NCBI GenBank assembly: GCA_023393455.1
Contig: JAEWLJ010000001.1
Span: 1 to 64,000 of the forward strand
Direction: 5' to 3'
Source: Methanobacteriota archaeon
GTDB taxonomy: Archaea > Halobacteriota > Methanomicrobia > Methanomicrobiales > Methanoculleaceae
DNA length: 64,000 bases
In this document: one piece after another, positions 59,744 to 64,000 of the stretch
Position numbering within the stretch: position 1 is the stretch's first letter
Layout: each line of letters begins with the position of its first letter
Position numbers and translations under genes: made by a program
The notes under the pieces: model-generated
The model's input: the letters and a program-made list of their open reading frames with translations, nothing else
Told to the model about the DNA's origin: nothing
The model's database searches: none

Positions 59744-60424
59744 ATGAAGATCGCCATCACCCGGCTCGAGAACAAGGCGGCGGGAGACCGCGCCCTCTGC
59801 GCAACCTATGGCCACGACTGCTACACGGTCTCGCCGCTCCGCTCGGATCTGCGGCCCGAGCGGGTCGATACGTTCGTCGAGGCCGTCCACCGCGGCGAGT
59901 TCGACTGCCTCTTCTTCTCAAGCGCCCTTCCGGCGGCGATCGTCGGGCCGAGGCTTGAGCGGTGGCCCCGGGTGATCGCGATCGGGCCGAAGACCGCCGA
60001 GGTCCTCCGGGGGTTCGGTATCGAGGCGGAGGTCCTCCCCACCTTCTACTCCCGTGACTTCGTCCCCTACCTCGGGGAGTGGCTCCGGGGCCGGACGGTC
60101 GGGATCCCGCGGGCCGACGTCCCGAACCCCGGCCTTCTCGGGGCGATCGCCGATGCGGGAGGCACCGTCCGGGAGGAGCGGGTCTACGCCCTCATCCCCA
60201 CCGGTGCCGAACTCGCGCTTGATTCCGCCGACGCCGTCCTCTTCACGAGCGCCATGTCCTACCGGGAAGCCCGGTGGCAGCCCCGCGACGACCTCCTCCT
60301 CGTCGCCATCGGCGAGATCACCGCCGATGCCATGCGGGCGGGCGGGCATACCCCGGCGGTCGTCGGAGACGGGTCGCTCGCCGGGACGCTTGAAGCACTG
60401 AACCACTACGCGGAAGGGAGGTGA
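59744..60424 (+). CDS. hemD: Uroporphyrinogen-III synthase
   Basis: The 226-residue protein has the two-lobed HemD pattern: MKIAITRLENKAAGDRALCA, LFFSSALPAAIVGPRLERWP, RVIAIGPKTAEVLRGFGIEA, GRTVGIPRADVPNPGLLGAI and ADAVLFTSAMSYREARW. It makes the precursor of heme, F430, siroheme and corrinoids. ATG 59744. It is 4 nt from the pseudouridine synthase gene. Confidence 0.85.
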   Translation: MKIAITRLENKAAGDRALCATYGHDCYTVSPLRSDLRPERVDTFVEAVHRGEFDCLFFSSALPAAIVGPRLERWPRVIAIGPKTAEVLRGFGIEAEVLPTFYSRDFVPYLGEWLRGRTVGIPRADVPNPGLLGAIADAGGTVREERVYALIPTGAELALDSADAVLFTSAMSYREARWQPRDDLLLVAIGEITADAMRAGGHTPAVVGDGSLAGTLEALNHYAEGR

Positions 60425-60428
60425 GGAG

Positions 60429-61337
60429 ATGACCGACCAGGACTATTCCATCCCGGAGTCCGGGATCGTCGTCGTCGACAAGCCCCGGGGGCCGAGCAGC
60501 CACCAGGTGACCGCCTGGGTCGGGGATATCCTCGGGCGCCGGGTGGGCCACGCCGGGACGCTCGACCCGCAGGTATCCGGGGTGCTCGTCGTCATGTTCG
60601 GCGGCGCCGTCCGGCTCGCCCCCGTCCTCCTTGCGCACAACAAGGAGTATGTCTGCCTGATGCGCCTCCACGGTGACGCATCCCGGGAGAGCGTGGAGCA
60701 GGCGGCAGCGGAGTTCGTCGGCCGGATCTACCAGCGCCCGCCACGAAAGAGTGCGGTGAAGAGGAACCTCCGGATCAGGAAGATCCAGGAGATCGAGATC
60801 CTCGATATGGATGGCCGGCTCGTCCTCTTCCGGGTCAGGTGCGATGCCGGGACCTACATCCGGACGCTCTGCATCCACCTGGGCTACGCGATCGGGACCT
60901 GCGCCCACATGGAGGAACTCCGGAGGATACGCTCGGGATCGTTCGACGAGACCGCCGCCGTCACGCTCCACGAACTCGCCGATGCCGCTGCAATCGCCCG
61001 GGAGGGCGAGAGTGAGCCCCTGCGGAGGATGATCCTCCCCGCGGCGGCCGCCGTCGCCGACCTTGCGAAGGTCGTCATCCGTGACACCGCCGTCGATGCC
61101 GTCTGCCACGGTGCGGTGCTTGCCGGAGTGGGGGTCGTTGGGAAGGAGGGCGGGTTTGCAAAGGGCGAGACGGTCGCGATCGTGACCGGGCGCGGCGAAC
61201 TCGTCGGACTCGGGAAGGGCCTCGTCAATTCGTCGGCGTTAAAGCCCGGGGAACCGGGGTTCGTCGTCGCGCCCACCACCGTCCTGATGCAGCCCGGCAC
61301 CTATCCCCGCGGCTGGAAAGCGCACGCCAGGAGTTAA
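60429..61337 (+). CDS. truB: tRNA/rRNA pseudouridine synthase Cbf5/TruB
   Basis: The 302-residue protein has the TruB catalytic motif GHAGTLDPQVSGVLVV (catalytic Asp), RIYQRPPRKSAVKRNLRIRK, RVRCDAGTYIRTLCIHLGYA and a C-terminal PUA domain (AVCHGAVLAGVGVVGKEG). In archaea Cbf5 works with H/ACA guide RNAs. ATG follows GAGGTGAGGAG. Confidence 0.9.
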   Translation: MTDQDYSIPESGIVVVDKPRGPSSHQVTAWVGDILGRRVGHAGTLDPQVSGVLVVMFGGAVRLAPVLLAHNKEYVCLMRLHGDASRESVEQAAAEFVGRIYQRPPRKSAVKRNLRIRKIQEIEILDMDGRLVLFRVRCDAGTYIRTLCIHLGYAIGTCAHMEELRRIRSGSFDETAAVTLHELADAAAIAREGESEPLRRMILPAAAAVADLAKVVIRDTAVDAVCHGAVLAGVGVVGKEGGFAKGETVAIVTGRGELVGLGKGLVNSSALKPGEPGFVVAPTTVLMQPGTYPRGWKAHARS

Positions 61338-61374
61338 TATTAATAGAATATCCCGCCAACTAATGATGCACATT

Positions 61375-61461
61375 GCTGAGGTAGTCTAGACCGGTAGGGC
61401 GCGGGCCTGGAAAGCCCGTGGGGCGTTGAGCCCCTCGGGAGTTCAAATCTCCCCCTCAGCG
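61375..61461 (+). tRNA. tRNA-Ser (anticodon GGA)
   Basis: Class II tRNA of 87 nt: acceptor GCTGAGG/CCTCAGC, anticodon stem CGGGC/GCCCG with loop CTGGAAA (GGA), long variable arm GGGGCGTTGAGCCCC and T-arm GGGAG TTCAAAT CTCCC. TTAATATTAATA about 30 nt upstream is a TATA candidate. Confidence 0.92.
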
Positions 61462-61632
61462 TTTTAACATACGATTGATTCTTTTATCGGATCTTTTACA
61501 GAGACTCCCTGCAGGCTCCGGTCGTCATCATCTGGATTGTGCCGTGTTCTTTACCCTTTAGCGTGAAAACTTCCCGGTTCGGCCCCCTTCACCCATAGAT
61601 TAACATGTAGAAGAGCTACCGAGGGCGATGCC

Positions 61633-62289
61633 ATGAAGATCCGGGTGAGCACGAATGGCCCGTATATCGTGACCGGGAGTGTCCCGCTCATGGTGATGGA
61701 GATCTCCTACGATGACGAGGGGGACTGCCGGTCGTGGGAGAAGGTACGGGAGTATCCCCTGCAGGAACAGTATACCTTGTGCCGTTGCGGACAGTCGAAG
61801 AGCAAACCCTTCTGTGACGGGACACATGCGAAGATCCGCTTTGACGGTACTGAAACCGCCGGAGACGAACCGGATCTTCAGAGCCCGACCATCGTCACGG
61901 GACCGGAACTGGAACTGACCGATTATACTGGGCTCTGTGCGCGTGCGCGGTTTTGCCTGCGGGCCGGGGGGATCTGGAGCCTCATAAAAGAATCCGATAT
62001 CCCGGAGGCCAGAAACACGGCAATAGAAGAGGCATGCCATTGCCCCGCCGGCCGGCTCGTTCTCCGTGATCGAAAGAGCGGTGAGGCGATCGAGCCTGCT
62101 CTGGATAGGTCCATCGTCGTGGTCGAAAACCCCGCCAGGGGCGAACATGGGCCACTCTGGGTTCGCGGCGGGATCCCTGTCGAGTCCGCCGACGGAAGGG
62201 CCTACACGGTCAGGAACCGGGTTACCCTCTGCAGGTGCGGGAGATCGCGGAACAAACCGTTCTGCGACGGGAACCATATCGGGCAGTAA
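61633..62289 (+). CDS. Double-CDGSH iron-sulfur protein
   Basis: The 218-residue protein has two CDGSH [2Fe-2S] motifs of the form C-x-C-x2-S-x3-P-x-C-D-G-x-H: CRCGQSKSKPFCDGTH near 51 and CRCGRSRNKPFCDGNH near 200. The middle segment has LCARARFCLRAG and ACHCPAGRLVL, four more cysteines that may hold another cluster. The role is probably redox or cluster transfer. It stands alone after tRNA-Ser. Confidence 0.85.
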   Translation: MKIRVSTNGPYIVTGSVPLMVMEISYDDEGDCRSWEKVREYPLQEQYTLCRCGQSKSKPFCDGTHAKIRFDGTETAGDEPDLQSPTIVTGPELELTDYTGLCARARFCLRAGGIWSLIKESDIPEARNTAIEEACHCPAGRLVLRDRKSGEAIEPALDRSIVVVENPARGEHGPLWVRGGIPVESADGRAYTVRNRVTLCRCGRSRNKPFCDGNHIGQ

Positions 62290-62390
62290 ACGATTCGATC
62301 CCCGTCTTTACGGCGCAAGAGATAGCGTCGCAGAGAAGTGTCGAGGACGATCGCAACGATGATCTTCAATAGCCCACTATAGATCATAGT

Positions 62391-62636
62391 ATGTCTCAGA
62401 CGACAGTGTGGGTATCCCGGGAGACGAAGGAGCGGCTGGCAGGGATGAAGCGGTACCCTCGCGAGACCTTTGACGATGTCATCAGGCGGCTCATGAATAC
62501 CGCCGAGGACGAAGAGCCCCTGAGCGCCGAGGCTATCCGGGGAATCGAGGAGTCGCTCGAAGATATCAAGGCAGGCCGCCTGTATACCCTGGAAGAAGCG
62601 CGCGCCGAGTTGCAGGCGGTATGGGATACAGAGTAA
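62391..62636 (+). CDS. Antitoxin-like protein of a RelBE-type pair
   Basis: The 81-residue protein has a ribbon-helix-helix-like N-terminus (QTTVWVSRETKERLAGMKRY, ETFDDVIRRLM) and an acidic helical tail (LYTLEEARAELQAVWDTE). It overlaps the RelE-like gene by 16 nt. Antitoxin assignment rests on this pairing. Confidence 0.7.
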   Translation: MSQTTVWVSRETKERLAGMKRYPRETFDDVIRRLMNTAEDEEPLSAEAIRGIEESLEDIKAGRLYTLEEARAELQAVWDTE

Positions 62637-62893
62637 AATTCACGGCAGCGGTGGTGCGGAACCTCGCGAAGATGCCCACGAGTGTCGGAACCCGGATCCT
62701 CGACGAGGTGGAGGCGCTTGCTCAGGAACCGGATCCCACCCGGCACGTGAAGAAACTGAAAGGAGGAGGCCAGAACCCTTTCTATTCACTGGGGGTCGGA
62801 GAATACCGTGCTACTTTGAATATCTGTGATGATCTCCTTCTGATCGTCGTGGTGGAAGTAGGTCATCGGTCGAGAGTATACCGAAAGCACTGA
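62621..62893 (+). CDS. RelE/ParE-family toxin
   Basis: The 90-residue protein matches RelE/ParE: YRVKFTAAVVRNLAKMPTSV, HVKKLKGGGQNPFYSLGVGE and YRATLNICDDLLLIVVVEVG ending HRSRVYRKH, with the usual C-terminal Arg/His. A ribosome-dependent RNase or gyrase poison by family. ATG 62621 falls inside the upstream gene. Confidence 0.82.
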   Translation: MGYRVKFTAAVVRNLAKMPTSVGTRILDEVEALAQEPDPTRHVKKLKGGGQNPFYSLGVGEYRATLNICDDLLLIVVVEVGHRSRVYRKH

Positions 62894-62921
62894 TTTTCTT
62901 CGGAAAAAAGGGTTTCACCCC

Positions 62922-64000
62922 TCAGATCGATATTCCGACCAGCATCATCGAGAAGAGCACCAGGTCGTAGATGGTGTGCGTGATCGCCGACGTCGTCGTG
63001 TTCGTATACTGCCGGATGTAGGCGAAGACGATCCCCGCAAGGAAGACCGATATGAGGCCGTCCCAGCTGTACTGAAACGCATGAAGCGACGCAAAGAGGA
63101 GCGCCGGGAGGAGGATGCCGAACCGGGGCTGGAGCAGGCCGCGGATGCTCACCTCCTCGCCGAACCCCGCCGCGATCGACGCGACGATGATACCGGGGAG
63201 CGTGAGCGCCCCGGCAAAGAGGAGGTTGACGGCATCCATGTCGGTGACCGGGAGGCCGAGCCAGCCGATCAGCGCGGCGAGCGCCGGGTCGATGAAGTGG
63301 AAAGCGGCAACGAGCACAAGAGCCGCACCGACGGCGAGAAGAACCTCCTTTCCCGTCGGGCGGACGAGTCCGAGCCGCTCCAGGGTCTCGCGCCCCGTCC
63401 GCCGGACGAACGCCCCGGCGATGAAGAACGAGCCGACGAGCGTCCAGAAAAGGGTGTAGGCGTCCAGCGTGACCGTCTCAGCGAGGAGGTCCCCTGACTC
63501 GAGCAGGAGGTCGAGGAACGGCTCCGAGAGGTAGGGCGGAACCCCCGTGACAAGGAGCGGTATGGGCGGGATGAGGATCATGGCGAGGATGACCACGAGC
63601 GCGACCGTATGGAGGAGCGAGTCGGGGTCGAACGGGAGGTACCCCGCGAGCCATCCCCTGAACCGGCGGGAAAGCCCGACGAGGCTTGCAAGCCCCGCGA
63701 CAAGGACGCCGAGGAGGAGGAGGGCAATCTCCGCGGCCATGGCAAGGTCGACCGTCTCCGCATCGACCTCCTCGGACTCGAGCATCTCGGTCGGCAGGAT
63801 TGCTATGGCGCCGAACCCCGCCGCGATAGCCGCAAGCCCGGCGACCATGATCAGGAGCCAGAGGAGGGCGACCCACCGGAACAGAGGGTGCCGGGTTCCG
63901 GCGAGGTAGACGAGCATCGCGAGGATGACGAAGAGCGCCACGTCGAGCGCGGCGACGAGGAACGAACCGAACTCCCCACCGACGAGCCCGGAGGCCGCAA
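62922..64000 (-). CDS. CPBP intramembrane (CAAX-like) metalloprotease, partial
   Basis: At least 359 residues, frame open to the window end. About eight helices; C-terminal protease motifs FGEEVSIRGLLQPRFGI (EExxxR), LFASLHAFQYSWDG and TSAITHTIYDLVLF supply the Glu and His residues. CPBP proteases cleave in the membrane or handle bacteriocin-like substrates. A GTG at 63941 is possible, but hydrophobic sequence of the same type continues upstream. Confidence 0.75.
   Translation of the reverse strand, partial: AASGLVGGEFGSFLVAALDVALFVILAMLVYLAGTRHPLFRWVALLWLLIMVAGLAAIAAGFGAIAILPTEMLESEEVDAETVDLAMAAEIALLLLGVLVAGLASLVGLSRRFRGWLAGYLPFDPDSLLHTVALVVILAMILIPPIPLLVTGVPPYLSEPFLDLLLESGDLLAETVTLDAYTLFWTLVGSFFIAGAFVRRTGRETLERLGLVRPTGKEVLLAVGAALVLVAAFHFIDPALAALIGWLGLPVTDMDAVNLLFAGALTLPGIIVASIAAGFGEEVSIRGLLQPRFGILLPALLFASLHAFQYSWDGLISVFLAGIVFAYIRQYTNTTTSAITHTIYDLVLFSMMLVGISI

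Noticed and set aside
57931..59775. A 614-codon minus-strand frame across nop5 and the TctA-like gene
   Set aside because: It is out of frame with both recognised genes, Arg/Pro/Gly-rich and without family motifs; a composition shadow.
1..64000. CRISPR array, transposase or integrase
   Set aside because: No regularly spaced repeats and no recognisable transposase or integrase protein were seen.

Overview
The window is about 64 kb of GC-rich DNA from a methanogenic euryarchaeon, most probably a Methanoculleus-like member of the Methanomicrobiales. The evidence is the methanogenesis genes (mtrA/mtrG end, mtrH, mtd, mer), archaeal-type ribosomal, nucleotide-kinase and RNA-modification genes, TATA-box promoters often placed for leaderless transcripts, and secreted proteins with DUF3821-type repeats and PGF-CTERM tails. 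Placement is by protein recognition only; no search was run.

Layout. 0-4 kb: end of the mtr (methyl-H4MPT:CoM methyltransferase) operon, then a three-gene module of HypB-like GTPase, stand-alone ABC ATPase and DUF364 protein. 4-9 kb: a degenerate SelB/EF-Tu-like protein divergent from a BtuC-BtuD-BtuF corrinoid/iron-chelate importer. 8.7-12 kb: an ECF-type importer (S component, fused double ATPase, T component, small unknown protein). 12-16 kb: a small DUF3821-like secreted protein, an HDAC-family deacetylase, a frameshifted GyrI-like gene and an isolated pair of A-type ATP synthase subunits C and D. 16.7-31.2 kb (minus strand): the S10/spc ribosomal protein cluster from rpl3 to secY, continued by adkA, a DUF106 Oxa1-like insertase and cmk. 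It is preceded by a promoter and about 585 nt of hairpin-dense leader.

32-36 kb: tfx divergent from mtd, an aldehyde dehydrogenase remnant, a GalT-like gene and mer. 36-39.7 kb: a tubulin/FtsZ-like protein with a repetitive tail, an NrpR-like regulator overlapping a dUTPase/dCTP deaminase-family gene, and tRNA-Arg. 39.7-48 kb: two large paralogous surface proteins with Ig-like and von Willebrand A domains and a PEGA-repeat membrane protein. 48-50.3 kb: AMP phosphorylase and a HepT-MntA toxin-antitoxin pair. 50.8-53.2 kb: a major S-layer-type protein. 53.7-56 kb: thymidylate synthase, tRNA-Gln, a TIM-barrel isomerase and hicBA. 56-61.5 kb: DUF1614 membrane protein, fibrillarin-Nop5, a TctA-like permease, hemD, cbf5/truB and tRNA-Ser. 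61.6-64 kb: a double-CDGSH protein, a RelBE-like pair and a CPBP protease cut by the window end.

Functionally the window joins core energy metabolism (methyl transfer by Mtr; the two F420-dependent C1 steps by Mtd and Mer), cobalt/nickel/corrinoid supply (GTPase-ATPase-DUF364 module, Btu importer, ECF importer, HemD), the translation and secretion machinery, and cell-surface proteins. The most noteworthy items are the structured leader before rpl3, the GTPase/ATPase/DUF364 module, the tubulin-like protein, the candidate operator between tfx and mtd, the apparent MtrA-MtrG fusion and the loss of the deaminase glutamate in the dCTP deaminase-family protein.
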